A stretch of 64,000 nucleotides of DNA, taken from contig NC_083646.1 of assembly GCF_963576545.1 (NCBI RefSeq), positions 15,355,238 through 15,419,237 on the forward strand, read 5' to 3'. Under the pieces are notes generated by a model. That model worked only from the letters and a program-made list of their open reading frames with translations, was not told where the DNA came from and made no database searches. This document shows, piece by piece, positions 12,264 to 25,429 of this stretch; the stretch's first letter is position 1, and each line of letters starts with the position of its first letter. This stretch comes from Limanda limanda. Its lineage: Eukaryota > Chordata > Actinopteri > Pleuronectiformes > Pleuronectidae. Position numbers and translations under genes: made by a program.

Positions 12264-15200
12264 GAGTTCTCAAATGGTGGGCTGAAGGAAGGACGATTCA
12301 CAGATCAACACTGTCCCCTAGAGGGTAGGTGGAGAATGATGCCTTTTCACTAATTGATAAGCTTTGTGCGGAAAAACAATCCTTGAATATTTTATGGTGC
12401 AGGAAAGAGATCCGACGTTGTATGAAAGATTAGTATGTATGAGAAATTGGTATGTATGACTCCATAAATAACACAGCGTGAAACGTGGTAAATATACATC
12501 TGTGTACCATTCACAAAGTGCATGTTATTTCAGGATGATTGTGTAATTTTGCATGATGAAAAAAGCAGTTTTTTCATCTGCCTAAGTTTTCATTACAACT
12601 AAAGAACCATAGAAAGTACTGCCCTGTGCAGGGATTATTGACAATGAGGCTAACCACAGAAATGCAAGCTACATGATACCCAATACTAAACAAAAGACTG
12701 TAAAGGATTTACTCGGCATCACAAGCACATTTAAAAAATCCTTCTATAATCTCATCTGTAATCAAGTCAAATATCAAGATGTTACAGTTACATTTTGTGA
12801 GCTAGTATGTATAGAGCCAAAAAGAGACACTAATGCACATGTATTATGGACACAAAAATATAAAAAGAGAGATTTATTTTTTTGACCACATTAATAAGCA
12901 AAGGAACAATGGGGATCTAAGTGATGTTTTTGGTTTAGTGAGGCCTTGAGATTTTCTCCGTAAGAGAAGCTCACAAACTTTTGCCTAATTTCCGGGTGAG
13001 AAAACACCACTTTTGTTCAGAACTTGATTGTTTCCTCTTGCGTCGACAGTGGTTCTTCCTCCGGAGAAAGCTGAGGGCTGCGAGAGCTACCTGCAGTACC
13101 TGCACGCGGAGGACAGAGAGCGAGAGGTTCTCAGAGATGCCTCCAAAGCCACTGGGAAGAAACGCATCAGTCTGGATGTAAGCAGTGACTGATTGTGATT
13201 TACCTGAGCTGTGTGTCGAGTTAAATTAACATTCCTGTTCTGCAAGAGTTTCCATATTGACCTAACGTTGAGATTCCTTTACGTGCTTCTAATTACACCT
13301 CAGTTGCATTGGGACAATCATTATTAAAGGGGAGCGTTTATTCATATTTATGTAGTCCTGAAGACCTGGACATGGTATTACAGCACCAAATGAGGCACAG
13401 GCAATGTGGAACAAGACATAAGCTAGAGACCATTTTTTTAACTCACTCACTCACTCCAGCCGCTTAACCTTAGTAGTTGGGGCTTGCATTCTTTTCTTAG
13501 AGACCTACCCTAACCCTCAGTGTAACCACTACTTGCCTAACCCTACTTCTAGCCCAAAAATTGGGTTTTCTCCAATTTGAGGACACAGATTTTGTCCCCA
13601 TTTGGATGTAGCCATCCCGAATTAATTGACCTCTAGTCTACAACAATACCATTCATGCCGTCTTGGCTGGTGCAGATCAGTTGTTTCAACAGCGAACCGG
13701 TCTTGCTTCACATGACAGGATTTTTCAAGTCAGGGAAAGGTCTCTCCTAGGTCACGCGTTCCGAGCTGGGAGTGTTGAAACTGTTGTGTGTTTCGGTGAG
13801 TGAAAGTTATTTAAACATGGGTTAGAAAATAAATGCATGGTGGGTAACTTCTATCCTAGCCACTGCTGGGTGCCCCTCTCCCGCGCGCACAGAACATCTG
13901 TCTGTATGTTGACACTGCTCCACACCATATCCTGATTGAATTTGAGGACCAATAAATAGAAAAAATAGATTGTAATGTTTAGACTTGGATGTTTTAAAGA
14001 AGTGCTTAGATCTGCCCTTTGGTGATCACTGCTGGATAGGTGAGCTGGGGAGATGTTATAGAACCGTAAAGCGCTGGCTCTCTCTCTGGGGTCTCTGTAA
14101 ATGTACACTGGCTTTCGAAACAGTGTCAGCGCTGCACCGGGCCTGCAGCAGGGCCTATATATATAGATGTTTATTTTTCCAATTATGGCCATGTTACTAG
14201 ATACATCTGAATCAATGTCACTGCCAAAAAAGTTGTAACTGAGAGTGGTTGCGCTCATTTTTCCTGGAAGAAGTCATTGTGGACAGGCTCTCGGCTCGCA
14301 CCCTTTTTTCTCCACTCCCCCCCACACACAAGGTGAAAGCAGCTGAATGGATTTTTATTAATAAATTCAGCACCATCCTGTCAGCTCTCTGTACATATTT
14401 CTTTGGATATATAAGTAAATACAAAAATTAGATTTTAAGGTTGTTGATCTTGCTTATTTTTGCTTTGTAAGGACGTCTTTAAAGTCACCTGAAGATAAAT
14501 CTCAAACAGAGTATGGGAGTGAATCTTGTGTACTTTGCTGCCCCCTGTTGTAGGAAATAGTGCATAGTTTGGTCTCTATGTTTGCAAAAATGTACATTTA
14601 TAGTATGTTAGTATATAAAAGATATTCAGCTCATGTGTTTGTGTCTGCAGGACTTGGAGTGTGATGTGTCTGTGGAGGACGACAATCGTCAGGAATGGAT
14701 CTTCACCCTCTATGACTTTGACAACAGTGGGAAAGTCACAAAGGAGGTGAATATGTTGTAGCTGTCTGAACTCCCCCCTGTCATTTTCTATCTGAGGTCC
14801 TTGGTGTATACTACAGAGTACTACTCGTCACATTGATGATATTGATCAAATACCAACAGTGTGATCTTCCTGTCGCTACAGGACATGTCCAGTCTGATGC
14901 ACACCATCTATGATGTGGTGGACGCCTCAGTGAATCACTCCTGCCACAACAAGAGCAAGACTCTGCGGGTCAAGCTGACCGTCACTCCAGAGCCAAGGTG
15001 CCACCGGAGAGAAACAGGAGCAGGTAAATGAGATTGAAAACAGAAATTTACAACTAAAAGGTTTTTTTGTTTCAAATATGCAGTGTGACATCTCAGGTTG
15101 TCTCATAGATTTTTAGATTTCGGGGGATGGTTTTGATTCTGAAACCCACTTCTTACCACTCTCAGTACAGTGTAGTGGGGGTCAGGGCCGGGTCTAGGCA

Positions 15201-16664
15201 GGGGCAAGAGGGGGCCTGGCCCCTCAAATAAATGTTGTGCCCCCTCAAACTAAATCCCAATTTATAATAATAATAATATAATAAAGCACAATGCCCCCTC
15301 ATGATTTGTGGCTGCCCCCTCATACATGCCTGTCTAGACCCGGCCCTGGTGGGGGTTAAGGTTGTTTGTGCAGTGCACTCAACAATTACAGTGGCCTGTA
15401 TTGTCACATATTTTTCTGTAAATGTTCAGATTTAATTAATGGTCTGCATGTATGTTTGGACTTATCAGCTACTCACTGAAATTTGTGAGTGATTATGTGA
15501 ATTAGCAATTATCCACTGTAACCAATTATAGTTAAAGTGGATTTGATGTAAAAACCCAATCTCTTTGTCAGTAAATTTGGATGTTGCTGAACACTCTTTG
15601 CTGTTCTGATCTTTTGTGTTCTCTGTTTAGATCGCAGTCACCAGGATGAGGGGGGGCGCTCGGCTGACAAACGACTGTCTGCATACATCAGGTCAGTTCC
15701 TACCCAGAATAAATGCTTTTGTGTGTTTAATCAGCTCTTACAGATAAGATGGGCAAAAGTGTTGGCCACTTGTATATATTTATATATATATATATTTCTT
15801 TTCATTTTCAGCAGCAAAGGGCAGAGCAATGAGGCGCCGGCCACTGAGGGTCAACATTACTGTGTGGATGAGAACACAGAGAGGAGGAATCACTACCTGG
15901 ACCTGGCTGGTATAGAGAACTACACCTCCAGATTTGATGGTAAGTGTCATTTTGTTATGTGTTATACCCGGCTGGTTGTTGTGAATGTACTAAATGTACA
16001 ATATTAAGTCTTCATGATTATATTATAAGTACAAACTGACCTTCTGTCTCTGCCTGCAGGCACCACCCCTGTCTACCCTCCCCAGGAGCCTCAGGGACGG
16101 AGCTCCCAGAGCCAGAGCCAAAGCCAGAGCCAGAGCCGCTCCCGCTCCCAGGACCCAGAACCACAAGTTGTTCACCAGCGGCGCTCACAAGTCATCAGCG
16201 ATAGCTACAACCCCACAGAGTCTCGAAGCAGGGGCACGCAGTACCTCAAATCGCCCAAAGGAAACTACAAGGGAAGCGGAGGAAATAACGGGGTCAGCGG
16301 AGGCGGCAAATCCACTAAATGTCATGGCTACCACCCTCCTCTGCAGACTACAGCAGGCCACGGAGGTCAGGATGTGTACCACTTACCGCACCAAGCCCAA
16401 CCCTCCAGCCACCATCAGCACCCTTTGCAATACAGCCACAGTAAGCGCCTGAGGGCCAGAACCAGGGAGACCCTGTCCCCGACCAAAACCCCTCAGTCGC
16501 AGCCGCAGCAGCAACCTCCTGTGCTGCCCAGCATGGAGAGAGAGCAGGCGTCTGGCCCCCCTGGGAGCCCGGGGTTTGTGGTGCCCATGGTCCAACGCCA
16601 CGAGCACCACCATCACCACGAACACCACCACCACCACCACTACCACCATTACCACCAGACATGA
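12264..16664 (+). CDS. nkd2: Naked cuticle homolog 2, 3' part (7 coding exons)
   Basis: NKD proteins bind Dishevelled and dampen canonical Wnt signalling; mammalian NKD2 also escorts TGF-alpha vesicles. Exons: 12264-12324, 13050-13177, 14651-14746, 14882-15023, 15631-15691, 15812-15939, 16060-16664. All introns are GT-AG and the phases join into 406 codons plus TGA (16662-16664). Visible hallmarks are LPPEKAEG in exon 2, the single EF-hand core YDFDNSGKVT followed by EDMSSLMHTIYDVVDAS across exons 3/4, the family block YCVDENTERRNHYLDLAGIE in exon 6, and the His-rich C-terminus after VQRHEHH. The match to NKD2 rather than NKD1 rests on EKAEG, VTPEP and VDASVNHS. Human NKD2 is about 451 residues, so about 45-50 N-terminal residues, including the myristoylated start, are off the left edge. 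A Ser-Gln/Ser-Arg low-complexity run lies early in exon 7. Teleosts may carry nkd2a and nkd2b; I cannot tell which this is. Confidence 0.93.
15183..15348. mobile_element. hAT-type MITE in nkd2 intron
   Basis: A 166-bp element with terminal inverted repeats: left end CAGGGCCGGGTCTAGGCAGG, right end the near-perfect reverse complement closing in ACCCGGCCCTG. It is flanked by the identical 8-bp direct repeat GTGGGGGT at 15175-15182 and 15349-15356, the target-duplication length typical of hAT transposases. The interior is short, partly palindromic and non-coding, so it is a non-autonomous element. It lies between the exons ending at 15023 and starting at 15631. Confidence 0.85.
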
Positions 16665-17400
16665 CCGCCCTCAGTGTGCAGTGACTCAAACTGTACAGGA
16701 CCAACCACAAGCGACCACACCAGTCTAAAGGACTTGACGTCATCCCACGGGAGAGTCTCACTTTCTGTCCAGGATCTTTATATTCTCTTGCAAGCTATTC
16801 AGATATATCCTGAGATTAGATGAACTGAGGAATGGTGCCTGTGTGATGCCCGATGATAAAGGACCAGAAGGATGTATTCAGAAGTTATTGTGTAATAACA
16901 AAATACGTGTGGCACAGCTTTGAAGTTTTTTGTGGATATTCCGCTGGGACTGCTGCGATCAGTACCTGTTTTCAGTAAGGGCACAAATACCAGGAAGAAC
17001 CGGATCGAAGGACCCCCCTTTTCCCTCTTGTTGCTGTTGGTTGAAGTCCCAGGAAGCTTTACTGTATATCAGAGTAGGTGTGTTGTTCTGTGTGAGACCT
17101 TTCCAAAACACGGATCTCAGGTGTAAAAGGTGCTGCTGCTCTCAAGCTTTTCACAGAGGCGTCTTCCTCTGGGGGGGCCAGATGTGGACTGAGGGGCTTC
17201 CTGTTTGGGGAGGGAGGGGGTATAAAATCACCACTGCCAGTTTTAATGCAAAAATATCTTGCTATATGTATAAAAAAATCTATATATGTAAACACATTTT
17301 TATTGTATAATTATTATACTGTATATGCATATTTCATCATGGATATATTATGCATATATGTATTTTTTGTCTTTTATATATTTTAATAAACGTTATATAG
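16665..17400 (+). other. nkd2: nkd2 3' untranslated region
   Basis: The sequence follows the nkd2 stop codon without another reading frame of note. It becomes AT-rich towards the end and reaches an AATAAA signal at 17385-17390, the first canonical polyadenylation signal after the stop that I noted. Cleavage is expected around 17400-17415. The end is inferred from the signal only. Confidence 0.65.
17385..17390 (+). terminator. nkd2: Polyadenylation signal of nkd2
   Basis: AATAAA about 720 nt after the nkd2 stop codon, embedded in an AT-rich tail. Confidence 0.65.
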
Positions 17401-19059
17401 TTCATTTATGTTGTTGCAGCTACAGTTTATTTCTGCTAAATTGATTGAGTGTGTGTCTGATTCCTCTTTGCAGGTAAAAATATATCAACAGCTAAGTCTT
17501 ATATTATTTGTTGAGATTTAAATATGAATTCAAACTAATACTTTGTTGTGGACCCAAAGCAAATAATAGCATGTTGGAAAAGTGTTTTAACATTTTAAAT
17601 TAATGGGAATAAATTAGGCCGATACTTTGAACACAATAGATTAAATTAGAACAATGTTGTTGTCATTTGATCTGAACAGTTTCCCCTCTATGCCATAGTT
17701 TTGTTTTAATTCAATATCACAAGGAATTGAGTAACCAGCAAGTGATTGTAGGTTTGATACACCTGGTTTTTCATCTGAAAAGCTTTGTTAATAACCATTA
17801 GCTACATCACATTATTCTGAGAGAACAGCAGCTACCCTCTACATTAATAACAGGGAACACTCCACAGGGTGGTGCCTCCAACCTGCTATAACTCTGGAGC
17901 AAGCAGCGTCTTGCTCGTTGTGTGTTTATTAGTTTCTTATTTTTTTACAGACAAATCTATTGAGCTGCATGCACCTAGTTAGCACAATACAAAGTGAACA
18001 GGACTCCTCTGAGACTGACGAATTCAGCCGTTATGTATTTCATTATTTGGCACCTGTGTCTTGATTTAAGGGCTTATGAGTGTTTGACACTGAGCAGTCT
18101 GAGTCAGCCACTAGATGGCAGTAAATAGCCACCAGTGAGGTGAAAAGTGAATGATACAAATACATCTGTGAGAACCGTGCTACTGACCAGCTGATTTACA
18201 TACACATGTATATAAACATGTATATCACTATTGTTCATATTGGATTACACTCATGGTGTGGAATATGAAACTGCACCATAACACATTGCCAAGGTGCACC
18301 TCCTGCACACCTTGCCACATAATAATAATAATGATAATAAAATAAAATTAGCTGCAGCCATCATTGGGTTCAAGTATTAAAGACTTGATTTCATATATTT
18401 TATTTATAATATGTGAACCACTTCCTTTTATGTAATGATTTAGTTGATTGGTTCCTTTTCCCTTCATCACCACCTTATAACATTAAGTCATTTAATATCC
18501 CTGAACTGAATAATGGACAAAAACTACAAATGTGCAGGTTTGATTCACAAGTGTTTGAATCATGTGATAAATTCAGCATTAGGTCTGAGTCTTTACTGAT
18601 CAAGCAGCTGATATCCAGTCCACTTTGACCATGAGCAAAGAAAACTCTCTGACCTGCTGAGGACGACCCTGACCTTCTGTGAAGAGGTTAAGAAGTCAGA
18701 ATCTTGTTTATTTATATACAAGATTCCACTTTACATATGCACATACTCTGCACTTTTACTGCTTTTGCACTTTTTGCAGACTAGGAAAAAACAACTTCCA
18801 CTGGGATTAGAATATTGTACCTGAACTGACAGTTCAACCATCACAGCATGTTCTGGTCTTTCCCTCTGCAGGGGTCAAACCTGAGCCTGTCCCCTTACTG
18901 GGCATGCCTGCATCACGTGACCATGTGTGCAGACCTACCTGTCATTTTCCAAAGAAACTTAGTGCACAACTACAGCCACAGTGTGTGAGCCAATCCTGCT
19001 CCAGTGCACATGCTGGATTTACTGTGTTGCACATAGATAGAAGTGTCGGTGTAATAGTT

Positions 19060-19590
19060 TCTGTGTCGTTAATTGGCTGCTGGGTTGTAAAAGGAGAAGG
19101 AGGAGAAGGAGGAGAAGGAGGAGAGGAGGAGAAGGAGGAGAAGGAGGAGAAAGCAGTAGCAGCGGCAGCAGCATTCCCTGCTCCGGTCGTCAGGGATTTA
19201 GGGAAGGACTGAATCCGAGCCCCGACTGAGACAAACAATAGCAGCTATGAAAGGCGAGGGGAGGGGTCGGCCTAATGCAAATATCCACTTTGTGCGCCCC
19301 CGGAGAAAACTGCTCTAAACAACTGACAAGCACCAACTTCCACACGAAGTTTTCTGGAGTTAGAGCCGCAGACACCAGGCCGGGAAGCAGGGTCGTTTTT
19401 TTTGGTGGGGGATTTACGTCTCTGCGCCTTTTACGCACAAACTTGCTAAGTAAGTAAGTTCTGCCATGGAGGCGTCACTGGAGAACCTCCTCGGTGTCAA
19501 CAGGCGGAGAGGAAAGGGTTTGTGGACTCAGGAACCCGCAGCATCACCGACATGTCCCGATTGCACCTGCTGCTGAAGGAGCACACACAG
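19060..19590 (+). promoter_or_regulatory. Candidate promoter and non-coding first exon
   Basis: An inverted CCAAT box (ATTGG, 19072-19076) is followed by a GGA/GAA repeat, a G-rich stretch near 19254-19268 and a perfect octamer ATGCAAAT at 19275-19282. The block ends in a near-consensus splice donor (GAG before GTAAGG, exon end about 19590). Frames opened by the ATGs at 19466 and 19551 do not join the next known plekhg4b exon in phase: the first stops within the block and the second ends in phase 2. If real, this is therefore probably a 5' UTR exon, perhaps an alternative plekhg4b start. No transcript evidence is available here. Confidence 0.35.
19091..19152. repeat. (GGAGAA)n-like purine repeat
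   Basis: Imperfect GGAGAA/GGA units for about 60 bp, entirely purine on the + strand. Confidence 0.9.
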
Positions 19591-21059
19591 AGGTAAGGAG
19601 TCCAAACACAGCTTTGGCTCTCCCTCCTTTTTACGCATCAGCTCAACACTCCATTCCCTTCTGCTTCCATCGGTTCTTTTCAGTCCTGCGTGCGGAACTT
19701 TTCTGGGGAAACTGCAGCTTTTTTCTCTCGACATACAACAGTTTGTGTCCCAGCCACCATTTCTTTCTCTCCTTTCCCCCTTGTGCAGCTTATTTAGTGC
19801 AGCTCTAAGCCTGTCTCGGGAAAACGTGATTATCCTCAGCACATCGATACGCTGGCTTTCGTTCAACACATGCATGAGAAAGGCCCTGCCACATAATAGG
19901 TCAGTGGGAGCCTGTCTGCTGCTTGTATAGGCGTGGGGCAAACAGAAGGGGAATCCCACCGGAATATTGAAACTGATTGTTGTGTCCATGTGAGTGAAGC
20001 AGACAGAATATTAAATCACCAAAGACGTGACACTGGACCTCTGGTGTTTTGATGTCATTCCCTTTATATATTGAGTTAAAAAATCAACAACTCAATGTTA
20101 TTATTATTTGAACATTCGTAACTTAAAAAAAGCACTGATAAGTACAATTTGAGCCTTGCTTTATTCGATTCTGCACTTTTTTATATCCAGTTGTCTTGTG
20201 CAAAAGTGCTGGTGTGAAGTGCTACTGTAAAACCCCAGCATATCCCCCCAGAGCACACATCAAAGTGGGCTCAACATGAGGGCTTTATCTGAACAATTGC
20301 TCCATTCTACCCTGCACCCCAACCCCGGCCACCCCCACAGCCCCCTATTCCCGATTTCCACTTGATTAAGCCCTAAGCTGAGCAGAGTTGAATCTGGAGG
20401 GAAAATGGCTCACTAATTCTGACTCTCTCCAGTCTGACACAAAAGAGGGAAGACTGTTCTCTCCGCTCTCATTTGGTTCAATAAGTTGACAGGAGTCCTC
20501 CTCTCTGACGTGTTGGAGCCCATATTGTTGGACAAATATAGGCAGGACCAGTTCGACCGCATGGTAAATGAGAGGCTGAAGGAAAGAGAACAGACAATTC
20601 TTATATACTCAATCAATTAATGGTAATTCCTTCTTGTCAAATCAGTTGTGTGTATGTTTCTATCTGGAATCTGCTCTGACTGTGGAGCCAAATCTCCCTC
20701 TGCGACAATGAAGACCTCAGTTTCCCCAGATGTTTTGCTGCTGGATGTAATTCCACGCTTCCAAAGCACCTTGCGTCAGATTATTTCACGATTGCCATGA
20801 ATGAATTTTTTCGTCATCCATTCATCTATTTTTTCCCCTCAGTAAATCATTTGGTTTATAAATCTTAAGAAATATATGAAGATATTTTTCGTAACTAGAA
20901 TGTAAAGTTTTTTCTCAAATAGTTGCAGATTCATTTCAAAGTAGGTTTTGTCAACATACAAGGAATTTCCTTTTTTTTGTTGCATAACAAAGATATACAT
21001 GAGTAGGAACAATGAAGCAAATTAAGATGCAAGTACTTAAGCACAAAACTATACAATGA

Positions 21060-21240
21060 GATTCAATGTAAAGAACTTAAATTCAATCAAGCCTCATCAA
21101 ATTACACACTCATAGGTATCAGTCCTAAACATGCCAGATTTTTTTAAAATCAAGATCCATTCATTATCTTTTGAGAATCATAGAAAATGTTAAAAGAGGG
21201 CCTATCTTGGAATGTTAAACAAAGTGGATTGGTGAGAACA
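21060..21240 (-). repeat. Dispersed repeat family copy
   Basis: Contains CACTCATAGGTATCAGTCCT, AAACATGCCAGATTTTTTTA and AAATCAAGATCCATTCATTA, shared with the other - copies. Confidence 0.6.
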
Positions 21241-22589
21241 TAAGCTCCTTGGAGGAGGTAAAAACATCTAAAAATACCTTCAATATGAAAATATGTGCAA
21301 TATGTTACAGATGTGCAGAAGATGTGCAAGTGGTCGCTGGTAAGACGTTATGTTCATGTTCATGGGGTCAGTGTCAGTGCAGAGGGAAAGAAAGTGATAA
21401 TGACTTTATCAGTATGTAAACATTATGTGTTCTACACCAAAATCAGAAAGTAATTGACTATGTAAGTGTTTATCATCAACCCTACATTCTCATGCTTGTG
21501 TAACCATCAATAAAATGCAAAACAACTATTTGAAAAGATCTGTTTGTTTTGAGGTGGACACTCAGGTAGAGATGTTAAGGCCGATAATGTGATTTATGAA
21601 GACTCTTTAGAAACCGTCCTGTGCTTGTTCGAGCTCAAACGTCCTCCAGATCTAACGAGTGCAGTTGAAAGTGTTGTAATCTACGACGTCCTTTAGGTTT
21701 TGACACTGTTTGTAAATCATTATCTGAATTGGTGAGAGTAAGCAGAGGCAGCCTGCAGACTGCACTGTACACATTCTCTGTCTGGTGTCGCAGTTGCCTG
21801 GCAATGGGAGAGGTGCCGCTGGATGAAGGCTGCTCTGGTCGCTCTTCTTTTCTCCCTCTCTCCCTCTCTCCATCCCTTTCTGTCTCCAACACCCCCCTCT
21901 ACCACCACACAGCTTGTTCTCCTCTCTGCATACTAATGAATGAAGCTAAGGCTGATTACAAACCAGGCCTGTCAAAGTGATTATTAATATTCCTCTCTGT
22001 GGCCTCCGTTTACAGGCACATAAACTTTATGGGAACTTACTCTACTATTGTTGTGTGTAGCGTTTGCTGTTTTCCCTAATGCCGTGTGAAATACAGCAGA
22101 CAGCCAGTCTCCCAGCCTCCTGTTAATGTCTGCTGGGTGGATTAGTTCTCTTGTGTTCAGCAGGACAGTGAGGTTTTTATATGTCTGTGCGCCGGCCACT
22201 AGAGGAGGGCAGTGTGCAATCTGTATCGAGACGGAGTCAACCCAGTTTTTTTTTCAGACGAGTGGACGTCCCACTTCTAACTGTATTTGTGTTCAGGAAG
22301 TTTCTCTGTGAGCTACACACGTTTTTAACCACATCATTTCAAGGGTCTATCTCTACTGCATCTCTAAACAGGAAGCAATCATGACCCTGACAGCGGCTCA
22401 CAGACACAGCGAGTGTTTCGTTTATATGAAAGCAGAAGGAAACAGGAGACAAATACAGAAACAGTTGGTGCAATACCACACCAGTGTAATAAACATAGAC
22501 ATGCACTGTTTCTTTAATATAATAAAGCAGCTCAATACATTTATGTGACAACCAGACTAGCTGTTACTTTGCTGTATGAGAAACTTCAT

Positions 22590-22930
22590 ACAAGGAGATT
22601 AGGTTTTTGTTGCCGTACGTCTTTTAGAAGGATTATGATCAAATCAACAGATTTGATTGAAACTTGGAGGGGAGCCGTATGAGCCAAGAAGGAACCCATT
22701 AACTTTTCGAGAAGATTCAATTAAGGGGGCAGATCCAGGAATTCTATTTATCTCTTTCTTCAACATTGCGATGGTTGTTTTTTGAACATTTGGTCCAATT
22801 TCCCAGTAAACAGTTCAAGGACCTTGATTTACAAACAAACAGACATTGCTCACGGACTGATATCTATGTGTCTGTAATTTGATGCAGCTTGAGTGAATTT
22901 CTGGGGACTGTTGGCAGAAGTGAGTGACAG
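22590..22930 (+). repeat. Dispersed repeat family copy, opposite orientation
   Basis: Reads TTGATTGAAACTTGGAGGGG, AAGAAGGAACCCATTAACTT, GGGGGCAGATCCAGGAATTC, TTCTTCAACATTGCGATGG, GGACTGATATCTATGTGTCT. This is the reverse complement of the word order seen in the copies at 32590, 44265, 46303 and 53110. Confidence 0.65.
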
Positions 22931-23334
22931 TCTTGTTTTATTTAAGTTCATTATCTTATCTCCTCTGATAAAAGTGAAAAGGCTGAAAATGCAACGAGAA
23001 GAAAGCAAAGTTAAATTTTTCCTAATTTTAATACAGCAACATGTCTAATTTCTTGTTCCTAGTTTTGAGCTGCAGGCTTTTCTTTCCCTGGCATTTTAAA
23101 ATATATTTAGTTAAAATAAAAACTACTTGAATATGGTGTCATTACTGTACTCTGTCTGATTTTTCCACTTATTTCATAAAGAACACATATTTACATTGAA
23201 CATAATTATATATTTCTTTGTGATATTGGGTTAGTTTAACAGTGGAGTTATTACAATTTGATCTCAACCTCAACCACCTGTAGTCATAAATACATAAATA
23301 CATAAACAAGTAATGGTGGAGTAAATGTTTAACA

Positions 23335-23500
23335 CTTCTCCATCAAGGCACATTTACTTTTGGTACTTCAAGCATATTTTGCTGATAGTACTGTATCATA
23401 CTTGTGTAGGATTTTGAATACACTGCTTTTTCTTGGAAAGGAGTATATGTTTAAATCGTTGCATCACCACTTTTACTTTTCTTACAATACTCAACAAAAA
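23335..23500 (-). repeat. Degenerate fish repeat (AGTAAAAGTA type), reverse
   Basis: Contains the reverse-complement words of a repeat very common in fish: TTTACTTTTGGTACTTCAAG, TTTTGCTGATAGTACT and TAGGATTTTGAATAC. A forward copy of the same type starts at 30211. Borders are approximate. Confidence 0.6.
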
Positions 23501-23659
23501 ACAGAAACCTACGTATATAGGAAGTTTCAGAAACTCTGCATTTTGCCATTGAGGAGTTCCTCTTCCTGATAGGCCCTATCCTCGAGAGACGGGTATAATT
23601 AGAGCTATGGAAACAGGAAACACCTCGCCCTCCCTATCGTTCTCTCCCCCTTTCTCTAC

Positions 23660-23663
<4 letters not shown>

Positions 23664-23712
<49 letters not shown>
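23664..23712. repeat. (CT)n microsatellite
   Basis: About 48 bp of perfect CT repeat. Confidence 0.95.
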
Positions 23713-23716
<4 letters not shown>

Positions 23717-24289
23717 AGTTATGCATTTTTTCGTTCAAATTATGACGTGCAGGGACAGAGAGTAGAGTCTGTAATGAGTTCCGCGATGTTTATCACTGTG
23801 TCTCAGGTCCATAGGTTTACTGGAAATTAGGCTGTGGTATGTTCTTTGATTTTTTTTTTTTTTTGGAAGGAAATCAACAAGCTGTTAGTCGGCCAAACTG
23901 CCTGTTAGTAAAGAAGAGTCGCAGTTATTTTCACTCTATTTTAAATAGCTTATTTCCTTTATATCATATATTCTCGAAAGAAAATGACAATTGCTAAACA
24001 TTAGGTGCCAAAGAATCCAAAGGTGTTCAGTTCCCAGGGATATGAAAAAAGAAAATTGCAACTCAGTTATGGGAGCTGTTACCACCCAGTGTTTGGTTTT
24101 TATGATCTGAAAAAGAATTGTACCACTAAATAATTGTATCTGCACGGCTAAAAGAACAAATATCAGAGAGGTAAGCAGACATGTTTACTTCTATTCATCC
24201 TCTCGTGAATCATGATGTCAGACAGGCACTAATGCCGTATGTCATTTCACGCTGTCTATACCGTAATCCTCCCGAACTCTTCAGCCCGC

Positions 24290-24553
24290 CTTGCGTCACT
24301 ATGCTCCAGCTGTGACCGCCTGTGATTCATTTGTGGTGAATGTTTATACGCCCAGGGTAGTTCGGTGCAAAGTGAGGGACATGGTAGACGGAGGGGCCTC
24401 TAATTTTTGCTCCTTCCTCCAAAGATTAAAGACCCGGAGGAGACCAGGTGTACAGTTCAGACCAGAGATTAGCCCCCCCGTCGCACTTGCCTTCTCCTTA
24501 GACCACATAAACTGCCGCTCGCTGCTCGTGTGCTACACTCCGCCTCTGTACAG
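24290..24553 (+). other. Weak candidate 5' exon
   Basis: A moderately GC-rich block ends in a good donor (CAG before GTGAGC at 24554). No protein motif is recognised and no acceptor is obvious, so this is only a possible non-coding exon. Confidence 0.15.
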
Positions 24554-25122
24554 GTGAGCACGTTACGCTGGTCTTGTTGTTTTCTTTAAGAGCACGCGAG
24601 TTCCTCTTGACTCCCTCCAGCAGTGTCTCTCTCTGCTCGAGCACGCTCAGTTCATGAGAGAGAGAAAAGTTTGCGTTTTTTTTTTACTCCTTTATTGATT
24701 CAGAGGAGTGGCTGCCACCTTTTCCCCTTCCTGGTGTGGAATGCACACCTGGAGGTGTTTGCCGAGTGGCTGGAGTAATCCATATAACAATGCAGGCTGA
24801 CATCTGGGGCCATCAGCGCTACTAGAGACCGTTTGCACTCCAACAGCCCCTGCATTGTCTCTAGATCAATATGTGAGCTGTGCTTGATGTCTTTATTGCC
24901 ACATTTATCATTAATCCTTTGTTTTTTTTAGCTCTGACTGAAGAATAGAAGGCTACCGATGATAAGAGTCGTTTTAATTAGCAATAAACTTTTGAATTTG
25001 TGAGAATTAGTAACATTTAATTAAAACCAGGATCAGAAAGCTCAGGTAAAGTGCAGTTGTCTAGACTGAGTTGACATGACAGGTCAGTTGAGTTGCGCTG
25101 CTCTTGGTTTCCCCTCACAGTG

Positions 25123-25273
<151 letters not shown>

Positions 25274-25429
25274 GAGGGAGATGGGTGCAGATAAAACGAC
25301 TGGGTTACGCCCCGCCGAGGAATTGGGATGCCTGGGGGGGGGGCTGGGATACTTTCTGCCTGGCTAGCCTTAATATTGTGATTCTCCCCCAGTCAACAAA
25401 GCAGTGTGTTTGATGGAACATGTCAGGTT

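Noticed and set aside
12673..12885. 70-residue + frame in an nkd2 intron
   Set aside because: AT-rich, no motif, no flanking splice sites in phase.
16348..16761. 137-residue - strand frame rich in Gly
   Set aside because: Antisense shadow of the nkd2 last exon, including the His-tail complement.
19466..19576. ATG-led frame as a plekhg4b start exon
   Set aside because: It stops inside the block before the donor, so it can only be an upstream ORF.
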